Shown piece by piece: positions 27,061-35,810 of a DNA stretch of 64,000 nucleotides (its first letter is position 1; each line of letters opens with the position of its first letter). Below the pieces are notes generated by a model that was not told the origin of the DNA, ran no database searches, and saw nothing but the letters and a program-made list of their open reading frames with translations. Made by a program: the position numbers and the translations under genes. The DNA is from AP-15 sp963790875 (GTDB taxonomy: Bacteria > Pseudomonadota > Alphaproteobacteria > ATCC43930 > CGMCC-115725), in NCBI GenBank assembly GCA_963790875.1, contig CAWBQT010000016.1:310001-374000 (forward strand), given 5' to 3'.

Positions 27061-27453
27061 ATGAATAGAGCGATAATTTTTGTCGGCACGGCAGTGATCG
27101 GCGGACTCCTTGTCTTTGGTAGGGCGGAAGCGCAGGTTGCTCAGCAGACGGTGGAGATCGCCACGGTTGACGTAACCAAGCTGGCGGGTGGCTATCGCGC
27201 ATCCAAGGTTATCGGCAGCAGCGTGGTCAACGACGGCAACGAGACAATCGGGACGATCGACGAACTTCTCGTGAGCCCTGACGGAAAGGAGCCATTTGCC
27301 GTGCTGTCGGTAGGCGGCTTCCTCGGCATGGGCAGTCACTTGGTTGTCGTTCCGTACGACACTCTGAAGGTCGTTGACAAAAAGCTGGTGCTTCCGGGCG
27401 GTACAAAGAACGGTCTAAAAATGTTGCCTGAGTTCAAGTACGCCAGCGACTAA
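27061..27453 (+). CDS. Secreted PRC-barrel domain protein
   Basis: This 130-residue protein has a signal peptide, MNRAIIFVGTAVIGGLLVFG, cleaved near RAEAQ. The PRC-barrel follows: ASKVIGSSVVNDGNETIGTI, DELLVSPDGKEPFAVLSVGG and FLGMGSHLVVVPYDTL. Secreted PRC-barrel proteins are common in rhizobia and are often stress-induced; the barrel is a small ligand- or protein-binding fold. AGGAGAAGATA gives the ribosome site. A second, distinct PRC-barrel gene lies at 30867-31262. Confidence 0.85.
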   Translation: MNRAIIFVGTAVIGGLLVFGRAEAQVAQQTVEIATVDVTKLAGGYRASKVIGSSVVNDGNETIGTIDELLVSPDGKEPFAVLSVGGFLGMGSHLVVVPYDTLKVVDKKLVLPGGTKNGLKMLPEFKYASD

Positions 27454-27554
27454 TCCCCGAGGGAGGCCTTCCTGGCTGGGAGGAAGTCGGACCGCGGTCC
27501 AGAAGACGTCGCCTCACGCGACCCACGCGGGATTGGTTTGATCGGAGAGAAGTT

Positions 27555-28703
27555 CTATCCTTCGATAAAATGGCCGAACGCCATCAACGGGCGGATGCGG
27601 TCGCAGATGATTTTGGTGATCGCCAGCATCGGGGTTGCCAGGATCGCCCCGGGCACGCCCCACATCCAATACCAGAAAACCAGCGCCAGGACGACCAGCA
27701 CCGGATTTATCGTGAAGCGCCTGGCCAGCAGCATCGGCGTCACAGTCTCTCCCTCGACGAGGTGGATCGTCAGATAGAGCCCCGCCGGCAACAGCGCCAG
27801 CCACAAGGTGTCGACCGACAAAAGGCCGACGAGCAAGAAAATCCCAACGCCTAAGATCGGCCCCAGGATCGGAATGTAGTTGAGCAGAAAGGCGACCGTC
27901 CCCCACAGCACCGGATCGCCCAGCCCGCAGAACGCCGCGACGGCACCGGTCGCCACGCCGACGACCAGGTTCATGATCGTAATGGTGAACAGGTAGGCCG
28001 ATACATCGCGCTCGATCTGCTGAGAGATCTCAACCGCTTGCCGCTTGTTTCGGAACCGCGGCAGGATTTCGACCAGGCGTCGCAGAAAGGTGTCCCCGTT
28101 GGCCAGCAGAAAAAAGAGGACGACCGCGGTTTCGAGGAAACCGCTGGCGAAGGAGCGAGTGCCGGTAAGCAACTGATCGGAGAGACCCGAGCCCTGCACC
28201 GCCACCGCCACCGGCCTGGGTTGATCCCCTTGCGTCAAGCCTTGGGCTTTGTCGGCAAATTTCTCAAAGGCCGCAAATGGCCGGCCCAGGAAGCTCAGGC
28301 GTTGCTGCAATTTTGGAATGCCCGAGGGCAGCTTCTGGGCCCAGCTTGCCGCCGGTCCCGACAGCGCCGTCCCTAAACCTCCAAGCGCGCCGAACAGCAC
28401 CAGGATGATGAGCACGGCGGCGATGCCATGCGGCAAATGCACCCGTTCAAGCGCGCGCATCGCCGGCTGCAGCACGAGCTTCAGCACGAAGGCGAGCACG
28501 ACCGGCAAGACGATTTCGGCCGCAACATAGCAGCCGGCCAACACCGCGAGCAGAAACAAGCCGCCTAGATATACCGCCTTGATGTCCGACGGAATCGGCA
28601 ATTCGTCTTCATCGGCGACCGCAGTATCGACCGGGGCAATCGCGGCGGGACTGTCGGCCGATTTGCGGCCCGCCAGCAGCCTGAACTTGCTTATCGACCC
28701 CAT
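27555..28703 (-). CDS. AI-2E family transporter (PerM-like permease)
   Basis: A 382-residue inner-membrane protein with about eight helices. The N-terminal cytoplasmic tail (GSISKFRLLAGRKSADSPA) leads to paired helices (AVYLGGLFLLAVLAGCYVAA, EIVLPVVLAFVLKLVLQPAM). A soluble loop follows, then the signature WGTVAFLLNYIPILGPILG and LAIT. Family members export AI-2, ions or small metabolites; the cargo here is unknown. GAGGGAGGCTGGTT precedes the ATG at 28703. The first codons and leader are duplicated at 18.4 kb. Confidence 0.87.
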   Translation of the reverse strand: MGSISKFRLLAGRKSADSPAAIAPVDTAVADEDELPIPSDIKAVYLGGLFLLAVLAGCYVAAEIVLPVVLAFVLKLVLQPAMRALERVHLPHGIAAVLIILVLFGALGGLGTALSGPAASWAQKLPSGIPKLQQRLSFLGRPFAAFEKFADKAQGLTQGDQPRPVAVAVQGSGLSDQLLTGTRSFASGFLETAVVLFFLLANGDTFLRRLVEILPRFRNKRQAVEISQQIERDVSAYLFTITIMNLVVGVATGAVAAFCGLGDPVLWGTVAFLLNYIPILGPILGVGIFLLVGLLSVDTLWLALLPAGLYLTIHLVEGETVTPMLLARRFTINPVLVVLALVFWYWMWGVPGAILATPMLAITKIICDRIRPLMAFGHFIEG

Positions 28704-29115
28704 AACCAGCCTCCCTCGCCCGCATCAATTCGAGTTAAACTAACCGAGGGCTCGTCCGGCCTGACCGTTGAGTTCAGAAAATTTTCCTATCCTGAAAACT
28801 CCGAAGACGCTCAGCCGGGTCATCCAGCCAACGCCGGGTCCATCGCATATCTGCGGCAATGTTCGAGATAAGCGGCCTCGTGACTGGCGACGAGTTCGAC
28901 GATGCTCGACCACAACCAGCTGGGTGCGTCCAAATTCGCGGTCCGGTTGCGGCCAAGTTCGTCACGCCATTTCGCGCGGGTCACGGCATCCATCTGGCGG
29001 GCGTGCGCCTTGCCGACCACCATCGCGAGATATCGGGCCGCCTTCATTGCCTCCTCCCGGCTGACCCGGTCGACCTCGAGCTTGAGGTCCGCCGGCAGGA
29101 GCTCGCGCAGGAAGA
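28631..29115. repeat. Segmental duplication, copy 2 (intact locus)
   Basis: This is the parent copy of the segment at 18421-18930, in the same orientation. It spans the start of the AI-2E permease gene, the 117-bp gap and the 3' end of the DUF2252 gene. Since both genes are complete here, this copy is the source. Confidence 0.8.
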
Positions 29116-30040
29116 CTGGGCGATCGGAGAACTTTGCGGCCAGCATGCGGTCGCCAAGCGTCGGCGACAAATGCCGGGCGCCTTCGACAACGCGCCTGGC
29201 ATAGTCCGGCGGCATCGACGCCTCGGAGTGGCGTGGGGCGGCCGCCTGCACCGCTTCCTTCATGTCGATCAGGCAGAGGCCGCCTTCCTTCGTGTAGCTT
29301 TTGCCCACGCCCAGCAAGACCGCAAAGCGCAAGCGGCCAAGGGAACTGCACCCTTTCATCCAGTAGGCGGCATCGAGAACTTCGATGCGCGCGTCATCCT
29401 TGCGCGAGCGCAACGCCGTAACCAACAGGCGCACTTCCTGGCTCGCGAAAAGCTGTTCGATCTCGCGCCTTTCGTCCTCGCTGAGTGGCCAGAAGCGCTT
29501 ACCGAGCGGGATCGTCGGGTTCGTATCCTCGAGACGCTCTTTCGCCAGGTGGTCCCAGGTCCGCTCGAGCGCCCGGCGCATGCCGATGCGGACGCATTCC
29601 GGGCGCCGGCTGCGCAGGTCCGGGTCCTTGTCCGCCAACGCCTCCTCGTACCCCTCGATCATCTGCTCGATCATCTTGGCTGTGGTCACGCCCGGCAAAT
29701 CCGAGCCGCGGGCGGCCGTCGCCAGTGACAATCCAAGTCGGATCAGATCGTGCGCCGGATTGCCGATTACCGTTTGATCGAGATCTCGGATCTCGATATC
29801 GATCTGGCCGTCGGTATCGGCGAGCGGACCCAAATTGCCGACATGGCAATCCCCGCAAATCCAGATCGGTGGCCCTTGCGGCATCCTGCTGGCGTCAGAG
29901 GCGGCAAGCCATTCGTAGAACTTCAGCGTATTTCCACGGACATAAGCATGCGCAGAGCCGGCCATCTTCAGGTTGCGGCATCGCCTAAGCGCCGCGGGCC
30001 GCTCGGAAAATGACTTCATTTGAGACGCAATTTTCGCCAT
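28820..30040 (-). CDS. DUF2252 family protein
   Basis: This 406-residue soluble protein carries the DUF2252 signature. KMAGSAHAYVRGNTLKFYEW leads to IWICGDCHVGNLGPLADTDG and DIEIRDLDQTVIGNPAHDLI, which resemble the kinase-fold catalytic and metal-binding loops. The C-terminal half has GVGKSYTKEGGLCLIDMKEA and MKAARYLAMVVGKAHARQMD. The family is related to protein-kinase-like or phosphotransferase folds, but its reaction is unknown. The AI-2E permease gene lies 117 bp downstream on the same strand, so they may form one unit. Confidence 0.85.
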   Translation of the reverse strand: MAKIASQMKSFSERPAALRRCRNLKMAGSAHAYVRGNTLKFYEWLAASDASRMPQGPPIWICGDCHVGNLGPLADTDGQIDIEIRDLDQTVIGNPAHDLIRLGLSLATAARGSDLPGVTTAKMIEQMIEGYEEALADKDPDLRSRRPECVRIGMRRALERTWDHLAKERLEDTNPTIPLGKRFWPLSEDERREIEQLFASQEVRLLVTALRSRKDDARIEVLDAAYWMKGCSSLGRLRFAVLLGVGKSYTKEGGLCLIDMKEAVQAAAPRHSEASMPPDYARRVVEGARHLSPTLGDRMLAAKFSDRPVFLRELLPADLKLEVDRVSREEAMKAARYLAMVVGKAHARQMDAVTRAKWRDELGRNRTANLDAPSWLWSSIVELVASHEAAYLEHCRRYAMDPALAG

Positions 30041-30194
30041 AAGTTCTCTATACGAGTCGCGGACACCCTCTGACCAAAACTATATGGCCGGTCGGGGTAT
30101 ACAGTCGGAGGCTCGGAAGCTACTCGGACGGGGGACCCCCTCTGCACTCCGTCCTTCTGGGCCAACACACTGTCGGAACGAACGTTCCAAAATG

Positions 30195-30690
30195 TCATGG
30201 CCCAAAAAGCGCGGCCCCAGCACCTCGGAGCCCGCCGGCGCGCGAAACCGACTGCGGTCACCGGCGCCGGCTCTGCGCCTTAGCGTGCACCGGCATGGCC
30301 CGCAGCCGTCTTGACGACTTGCTCGATCCCAAATAGCGGAGCCCACCCGTACGACTACGGCTTCCTCCCGCCGCGTTTCTTCGATCGCGTGCTCGGAGCC
30401 TTCTTAGCCTGGTACCAGGGCGGCAAGGGCCGTCTCACGCCGCGCAAATGACGGGGTTTCAACTGCACTGGGGTCACATCCGCAAGTCGATAGACCACGC
30501 GCAAGGGACGACTACGGCGCACTAGGCAATGGCTACAGCTCACCACCCAGAGGTGGTTCATCAGCCGCGTTCTGGAAAGTCAGCGACGGCCGAAGCCGCC
30601 GCTGTTCCTCAAGCTTTTTGGTATCTTTCCGGTTCTGCGCCGCATTCCGGCCCGGTTGATCGGGGTCGGTATTCGACCCGAGCACGTGGG
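30195..30690 (+). pseudogene. Remnants of an SDR-family oxidoreductase
   Basis: One frame starting at the ATG near 30198 reads AQKARPQHLGARRRARKPTA then VTGAGSAP-stop-RAPAW, matching the Rossmann motif VTGAGSGLGRALA with a nonsense codon. Around 30590-30690 another frame reads LFLKLFGIFPVLRRIPARLI then GVGIRPEHVGTP, the usual C-terminal tail of some SDRs. Between them HPYDYGFLPPRFFDRVLGAF then LAWYQGG is open but unassigned. The catalytic Tyr-Lys part is missing. Confidence 0.4.
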
Positions 30691-30866
30691 CACGCCGGAA
30701 GCTGACCCGATTATCACGCTTCAGCCACGTCACCCGCTGGGCCGCAGAAAAACGTCATCTAGGCGTAATCCTGACCTCCGCTTCCACCGACAATGCCGCA
30801 GATCCGCGGCCGGCGTCAGCTGAAGGGACCTGACCCTCGTCAGCGTGGTCATTGGTGCAGCCCTTG

Positions 30867-31262
30867 TCAAGTCGCGGGAACCCAGGCCGTCTTCTGCTTG
30901 TCGAAGGTGAGGCCGGGCGCCGATTTGAGCGCGTCCTTGGTCGTATCGAGGGTCAGGTACCAGGCGCCGTCCTTCATTTCCGCATGCACGGAGCTGAAGG
31001 CCACGGCGACGTCTTTTTCCCCCGCACCGAGGAAGCCGCCGACGCCAATGATCAGACCGCTGACCTGGCCGAGGTCGTTGACGATCACGTCGTCGACGGT
31101 GCCGATCTTGTCCTTCGCAGGATCATAGACACTCTGCTTGTAGAATCTGGTCACCGTCTTACCTGGCGGCGGCGAAGACATAAGGGAGGCCGGCATCGTC
31201 TGGGCGGCGGCGAACCCGGCCGCTCCGAGGAGAATGACGGCTGCCGATAGAGTTTTCTTCAT
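30867..31262 (-). CDS. Secreted PRC-barrel domain protein (second copy type)
   Basis: The 131-residue product starts MKKTLSAAVILLGAAGFAAA, a signal peptide, followed by QTMPASLMSSPPPGKTVTRF. The PRC-barrel is YKQSVYDPAKDKIGTVDDVI, then VNDLGQVSGLIIGVGGFLGA, then GEKDVAVAF. The ATG at 31262 follows AGAGGAAGAAGCC; a further upstream start at 31304 lacks a signal peptide. It is only distantly similar to the PRC-barrel protein at 27061. It probably acts in the periplasm under stress conditions. Confidence 0.85.
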   Translation of the reverse strand: MKKTLSAAVILLGAAGFAAAQTMPASLMSSPPPGKTVTRFYKQSVYDPAKDKIGTVDDVIVNDLGQVSGLIIGVGGFLGAGEKDVAVAFSSVHAEMKDGAWYLTLDTTKDALKSAPGLTFDKQKTAWVPAT

Positions 31263-31465
31263 GGCTTCTTCCTCTAATGGGTTTCCGACCAGTAAACGCC
31301 CCAATCAGCTAAAGGTTTCGTAGTTCATTGGCTGCGGGCGGGCATAACCTGTCGCAGAGGGCACCGGGCGGGGCGGAACTCCGTTGGTTCTGAGGTTGTT
31401 GTCTCGGCAGGCGTCATCAAAACACCCAAGCTAACCGCGGTGATCGGGGCTTTCGGCGAAGCGTT

Positions 31466-32452
31466 ATGGCGACCGTGCTGGAGAGGGTACTGCCGCCGGG
31501 CGGCGCTGCTGAGATGCCCCGCAGCAACATCTTTCGCTATGTTCTGGCCACGAGCGGATGGCACCAGCTAGTTCTCGTGCTGCTGACCACCGCCGTGTTC
31601 CTGCTCGAAGTCGTACCGCTCGAGCTGCAGCGTCGGATCGTCAACGACCTGGTCAAGCACCGCGAGTTCTCGTTCATCATCTCCCTTGCCGCAGTCTACG
31701 CCGGCGCGGTTCTGGTGCAGGGGGGCACCAAGCTCGCCCTAAACGTCTATCGCAGCTGGGTCGGCGAGAGTGCGACCCGCGATCTGCGGCGTCGGGTGCA
31801 TGTCCTGGTCAGTTCGACCTCTGCCGCTTCATCGACGTCGGAGGCGGAAGGCATTCAGGCCTCGATGATCGTAGCGGAAGTCGAAGCGATCGGTAGCTTC
31901 ATCGGAGGGAGCATCTCCGAGCCCCTGCTGCAGGGAGGCATCCTATTTTCGGTGCTGACTTATATGATTCATGTCGATTTTTGGATGGCCGGCACGGCGT
32001 TCGCGCTCTTCGTGCCGCAGCTGGTCTTCGTTCCGCTGATGCAGGGCGCGATGAACCGACGCACCCGAACGCGCGTCCAGGTGATCCGGCAACTCAGCGT
32101 CAGCGTCGTCGAGGAAATCAGCACAAACGACGCGCGGGATCGGGCCGACGACGAGCGCATCCAATATGTGTTCGAGCTCAATATGGGAATCTATCGCTTC
32201 AAGTTCTCGATGAACTTCCTGATGAACCTGAGCACTCAGCTCCAGATTATCGGCGCGCTGCTTGTTGGCGGATGGGCGGTGTACGCGCAACGGCTGGAAA
32301 TCGGCGGCGTCGTGGCCTTTATCTCGGGGATCGGCCGGATCACCGACCCCTGGGGCGACCTCGTCAACTACTTCCGCGACGTCAACATCACGCAGGTCAG
32401 ATACGGCCTGCTCCGTGACGCCATCAATCAGCAAGCGCTGGACAAGACCTGA
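31466..32452 (+). CDS. ABC transporter transmembrane-domain protein without an ATPase domain
   Basis: This is a 328-residue protein with the topology of an ABC_membrane (type I exporter) domain. The helices LVLVLLTTAVFLLEVVPLEL, FIISLAAVYAGAVLVQGGTK, LQGGILFSVLTYMIHVDFWM and LQIIGALLVGGWAVYAQRLE can be seen, with RDLRRRVHVLV resembling the coupling segment. The protein ends right after the sixth helix and the linker, and no Walker A or ABC signature follows in any frame up to 32.7 kb. It may pair with a separate ATPase or have another role. Confidence 0.7.
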   Translation: MATVLERVLPPGGAAEMPRSNIFRYVLATSGWHQLVLVLLTTAVFLLEVVPLELQRRIVNDLVKHREFSFIISLAAVYAGAVLVQGGTKLALNVYRSWVGESATRDLRRRVHVLVSSTSAASSTSEAEGIQASMIVAEVEAIGSFIGGSISEPLLQGGILFSVLTYMIHVDFWMAGTAFALFVPQLVFVPLMQGAMNRRTRTRVQVIRQLSVSVVEEISTNDARDRADDERIQYVFELNMGIYRFKFSMNFLMNLSTQLQIIGALLVGGWAVYAQRLEIGGVVAFISGIGRITDPWGDLVNYFRDVNITQVRYGLLRDAINQQALDKT

Positions 32453-32473
32453 CCGACCGGTACGACCTCACGC

Positions 32474-32690
32474 TCACCCGTCTACCCGCGCGAGGAAGTC
32501 TTCGGCCTCCGGGAACGGCGTCGCGCGGATGCGACCGCCGGCCTCGCTACCACCTGGATAAATCCGGCAGCGGCCAGGAGACGCATTGCTTTGGCGTTCA
32601 CTGGTCGCATGCGGCGGTGGAGCGTTCCGTCCGTCCGGGCGCAATGGTCGAGCGCCGTGCGAAGCAGTGCCGCCAGCAACCAATCCGCCG
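32474..32690 (-). pseudogene. Short open frame with a frameshift, unknown
   Basis: The minus strand reads MAADWLLAALLRTALDHCAR then TDGTLHRRMRPVNAKAMRLL and AAAGFIQ, and in the next frame AGGRIRATPFPEAEDFLARV then DG-stop. The two halves look like one small protein split by a one-base change. No family was recognised. Confidence 0.35.
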
Positions 32691-32699
32691 CCATCCCGA

Positions 32700-32903
32700 C
32701 GCGCTGGGTCTCGTTGTAGAGGTCGTTCTCATTGTGCGAAGCGGGCAAACCAGCTCAAGGCTGGTCGCGTCGGATCGGGTGCAGTAGATCGGGTGCAGTA
32801 GATGGTTACGGTTTCGAGCAGTTCTGCATCGAGCCGCTTGTGCCGTGCCGTCGGATTTCTCGCGCCGGTAGTCGCGGCGAAAGCGGCTGGTGTAACTTAA
32901 CAA
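32700..32903 (-). pseudogene. Decayed YafQ-type mRNA interferase toxin
   Basis: Directly after the RelB-like antitoxin remnant the frame reads LSYTSRFRRDYRREKSD, then in another frame RHKRLDAELLETVT, then ATSLELV and SHNENDL. These match, in order, the N-terminus, helix and C-terminal LxLVRxGSHxxL of YafQ/RelE toxins. At least three shifts and a missing core make it inactive. Confidence 0.6.
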
Positions 32904-33083
32904 TCCGCATTCAGGCTCGCGAGCAGTTTTCCCGGCGAGCCGGCCGTCGTCACCTCGCCGCGCCGCGCGGCCTTCATCGCCTCGATGGTCTCCTCATTGG
33001 CAAGCAGCGGCTCGAACGGGAGCGCCTTCTCCTTGGCGATCTTGAGCATCATCAGACCGAAGGCATCCGATAGGGTGATGCAG
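32897..33083 (-). pseudogene. Decayed RelB/DinJ-family antitoxin
   Basis: The frame reads ITLSDAFGLMMLKIAKEKAL then PFEPLLANEETIEAMKAARR and GEVTTAGSPGKLLASLNADC-stop, the C-terminal part of a RelB/DinJ antitoxin including the TxSDAxRxxL helix. A TGA lies a few codons upstream and no start codon is available, so the N-terminal dimerisation and DNA-binding strand is lost. Its partner toxin remnant overlaps the 3' end, the typical order of this type II system. Confidence 0.7.
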
Positions 33084-33223
33084 CACCGTGTGGTTGATCA
33101 GTGAATCTGCTATCCGAGTAGATGCAGATTTCAACCGCGGTCCGAATGAGGGATTTTCTTACCGCTCTCTTACCGCCAACGATACACAACGGTGCGCGGT
33201 CTCGTTGATGACGCCGACAGCAC

Positions 33224-33439
33224 TCAGTCCTCGTCTTCGAGGGTGAACCCGACTTTCAGGATCACCTGGTAGTGCGCCACCTTGCCGTCCTCGATATGCC
33301 CACGGGTTTGGATCACTTCGAACCAACCCACCTGCCGCAACCTGCGCGTGGCACGGTCCACGGCGTTCTCAATCGCATTCTCAATGCTCTTTTCCGACGA
33401 GCCCGCCACCTCGATGATCCGGTAGACATGATCCGGCAT
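33224..33439 (-). CDS. Dodecin family protein
   Basis: A 71-residue dodecin reads MPDHVYRIIEVAGSSEKSIE then NAIENAVDRATRRLRQVGWF. The flavin-stacking Trp is in VGWFEV, and the dodecamer-contact strands are TRGHIEDGKVAHYQVILKVG. It forms a hollow dodecamer that stores riboflavin or FMN. AGGAGTATGCG precedes the ATG. A paralogue about 80 percent identical is encoded at 44223-44438 on the other strand. Confidence 0.92.
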   Translation of the reverse strand: MPDHVYRIIEVAGSSEKSIENAIENAVDRATRRLRQVGWFEVIQTRGHIEDGKVAHYQVILKVGFTLEDED

Positions 33440-33545
33440 CGCATACTCCTGTCGTTAACGCTCTCTGTGAAGGCAACGCTTTGCGCCGGACTTCGTCCCG
33501 CTTCACTGCACCTCGCCGACATCAGCTGGTCGGTGAAGAACCGCG

Positions 33546-33728
33546 TCAGGCGGCGGCTCGTCGATTATAGGGGGGGTGGTCCGGGCGCGGGATCGGGATC
33601 GGCCGCGGCGGATCCTCGTAAGGCGGTGGCGCGGAGGGGTTGGGTGTTATCTGCGGCGGCATGTCCGGTAGCGAAGGCGTCCCCGGTTGCTGAGCAACGG
33701 CGCGCGGGTCCTCGACCACTGGTAGCAT
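33546..33728 (-). CDS. Proline-rich small protein
   Basis: This 60-residue product, LPVVEDPRAVAQQPGTPSLP onward, is dominated by Pro and charged residues (PPYEDPPRPIPIPRPDHPPY). GGGAGAGTCCA lies before the ATG at 33728. It has no signal peptide, is probably disordered, and resembles short Pro-rich proteins of rhizobia. Function is unknown. Confidence 0.5.
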   Translation of the reverse strand: MLPVVEDPRAVAQQPGTPSLPDMPPQITPNPSAPPPYEDPPRPIPIPRPDHPPYNRRAAA

Positions 33729-33746
33729 TGGACTCTCCCTCGATCG

Positions 33747-34069
33747 TTAGGCGGATCGTCGAACGCGGCGAAACGCCGCGACTTCGCTAGGCTTGCGAAG
33801 CATCTTGTCGACCTCGCTCGCGTGGAGTTCTTCGGCGTAGACCATTTGCGGCGTAGACCATTTGCCGAGCAGGGTGATTTTTTCTCCTGCTTGCTGGGCA
33901 TGGGTCAGCAACCCGGCAGTCGGGTTTCCGCAACTACGAGACAATCGGAATTCGATTATGTCCGGACTCCAGAAATGTAATGAGTGTATCGAACCACTCC
34001 GGCCAGCTCTGCTTCACGGTTCAAGAGATCAAGGGTCCTAGTTTTGTCCAGTTCGGTCATTCGAGCCAT
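33747..34069 (-). pseudogene. Decayed bacterioferritin-like gene
   Basis: Starting at ATG 34060 (after GAGGAG) the minus strand reads TELDKTRTLDLLNREAELAG then VVRYTHY, then in other frames GHNRIPIVS-stop-L and LLTHAQQAGEKITLLGKW. These match, in order, the N-terminal helix (LAGVVRYTHYSLMVYGHNRI) and the second helix (LLHAQQAGEMITLLG) of bacterioferritin-like proteins. The ferroxidase residues of the third and fourth helices are missing and a nonsense codon replaces the Trp after IVS. Confidence 0.6.
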
Positions 34070-34240
34070 CTCCTCGACAATCGAGATCGGTACTGGCTGG
34101 CAAACTCTCGGCGGCGAGATTTTGCTCCGGGACAGCTATCGTGAGGAACAAATCGACGTCACCTGCCGTTCGTTTCCATGAATACCGCCGCCAGTCCGCG
34201 TCATCCTATTGGCTGCACCGGTGTCGAAGCAGAGGGCAGT

Positions 34241-34804
34241 ATGGACAGACCGACGATCCGCGAGGCCGTCGCCGTTTTTGACGATGCGGAGAGCCTCGAA
34301 ACCGCCGTTTCCGATTTGCAGAGTAACGGCATTGATCGCTCCGACCTCAGTGTGCTCGCGCATGCATCGCTGGCCGAGAGCCGATCTGGCGATCTCAGCA
34401 TCGTCGGCGAGGATTCGACCACGATGCGCGAACCGGTTGTCAGCGATACCGATCTCCGGCAGGGACGCATCCTCGGCACGAGTTTGGCGGCGACGGTCGC
34501 AGGTTTAGCTGCGGCCGGGGTCACCGTGGCAACAGGCGGCGTGGCCGCTGCAGCGATCGCAGCGGCGGCCGTCGCAGCGGGTGGCGTCGGGGCCGCCGGC
34601 ACACTCGTCGGGAGGACGGTCGCGGACGATCAGGAGTCGTTTCTCGACGTACAGCTCGCCCATGGTGGTGTGCTTCTTTGGGTGCGCATCCGCGATGCCA
34701 ATGCCGAGCAAAGGGCGATCGAAGTACTGCGGCGCTATTCGCCGCATGTACATGTTCATGATTTGCCAACCGAAGGAGCTCTGAGATTTTCAAACTCAGA
34801 ATAG
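34241..34804 (+). CDS. General-stress-type protein with glycine-zipper segment
   Basis: The product is 187 residues from ATG 34241 after AGAGGGCAGT. The N-terminal REAVAVFDDAESLETAVSDL then QSNGIDRSDLSVL is the YflT-like fold of general stress proteins. A long Ala/Gly segment (GTSLAATVAGLAAAGVTVAT, GGVAAAAIAAAAVAAGGVGA) could insert in the membrane as a glycine zipper. The C-terminal LLWVRIRDANAEQRAIEVLR resembles a second ferredoxin-like unit. The transglutaminase-like gene lies 48 bp downstream and may be co-transcribed. Confidence 0.65.
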   Translation: MDRPTIREAVAVFDDAESLETAVSDLQSNGIDRSDLSVLAHASLAESRSGDLSIVGEDSTTMREPVVSDTDLRQGRILGTSLAATVAGLAAAGVTVATGGVAAAAIAAAAVAAGGVGAAGTLVGRTVADDQESFLDVQLAHGGVLLWVRIRDANAEQRAIEVLRRYSPHVHVHDLPTEGALRFSNSE

Positions 34805-34851
34805 GAACCCCGGAGTTCGGTCATCAGAAACTTAAATTCAAGGCATGTCGG

Positions 34852-35658
34852 ATGAAGATTCGCGTCGGCTACGAAATGATTTACGATTTTCCACAATCGA
34901 CACCCATGATCATGGTCCTAGGCACCCATTTCACCCGGGCTTCCGACGTCATCGTTCCCGATTACCTGACTACAAGCCCTTCCGTGCCGATCTCCCCCTA
35001 CCGCGACGTCTTCGGCAATTGGTGCAGCCGCATCGTCGCGCCGGCCGGCCGAATGCGCCTGTCGGCCGATGGTGTCATTCGGGATACTGGGCTGCCGGAC
35101 GTGGTTGTTCCTTCGGCTGCCCAACACGCGGTGGAGGATTTGCCGGCAGAGACGCTAATCTTTCTCCTCGGCAGTCGCTACTGCGAGACCGACCTGCTGT
35201 CCGACTTGACCTGGAAGCTCTTCGAAACGTCGCCGCCGGGGTGGGCGCGGGTCCAGGCGATCTGCGATTTCGTGCATCGCCACATCGCCTTCGGCTACGA
35301 GCATGGGCGCGCGACGATGACCGCCTATGAGGTCTTCAACGAACGCAAGGGAGTGTGTCGCGACTACGCCCACCTTGCCATCTCATTCTGCCGCTGCATG
35401 AACATTCCGGCGCGGTATTGCACCGGCTACCTCGGAGACATCGGCATGCCACCGCCCTATGGCCCGATGGATTTCGCCGGTTGGTTCGAGGCCTATCTGG
35501 GCGGGCGGTGGTACACATTCGACGCGCGCAACAACATGCCGCGAATTGGCCGCGTACTGATTGCGCAAGGGCGCGATGCGGCAGACGTGCCGATCACCCA
35601 CACCTTCGGCCCCAGCAAACTGGTCAATTTCAAGGTCTGGACGGACGAGGTCAGTTAG
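34852..35658 (+). CDS. Transglutaminase-like family protein
   Basis: This 268-residue protein has the bacterial transglutaminase-like N-terminal beta-barrel and the papain-fold catalytic core. The catalytic Cys is in NERKGVCRDYAHLAISFCR, the His corresponds to the DFAGWFEAYLGGRWYTFDAR segment region with Asp in FDARNN, and GERPF-like contacts are replaced by PARYCTGYLGDIG. The usual His before the Ala is replaced by Trp-Phe-Glu (GWFEAY instead of HAWxEAY), so peptidase or cross-linking activity is uncertain. The protein is cytosolic by sequence. Confidence 0.82.
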   Translation: MKIRVGYEMIYDFPQSTPMIMVLGTHFTRASDVIVPDYLTTSPSVPISPYRDVFGNWCSRIVAPAGRMRLSADGVIRDTGLPDVVVPSAAQHAVEDLPAETLIFLLGSRYCETDLLSDLTWKLFETSPPGWARVQAICDFVHRHIAFGYEHGRATMTAYEVFNERKGVCRDYAHLAISFCRCMNIPARYCTGYLGDIGMPPPYGPMDFAGWFEAYLGGRWYTFDARNNMPRIGRVLIAQGRDAADVPITHTFGPSKLVNFKVWTDEVS

Positions 35659-35810
35659 CCGCCAGCCAGGAAAACCAAATGGATCGCGCTTGGGCGAACA
35701 CGATCGCCTAATAGCGGCCGACTTGGCGCTGCTGCGATAGGTGCGGCAATGCGCAGTCTTTCTGCGTGACGTGATCACCAAAAGATGCACCGTCCGCAAA
35801 ATCATGCGTC

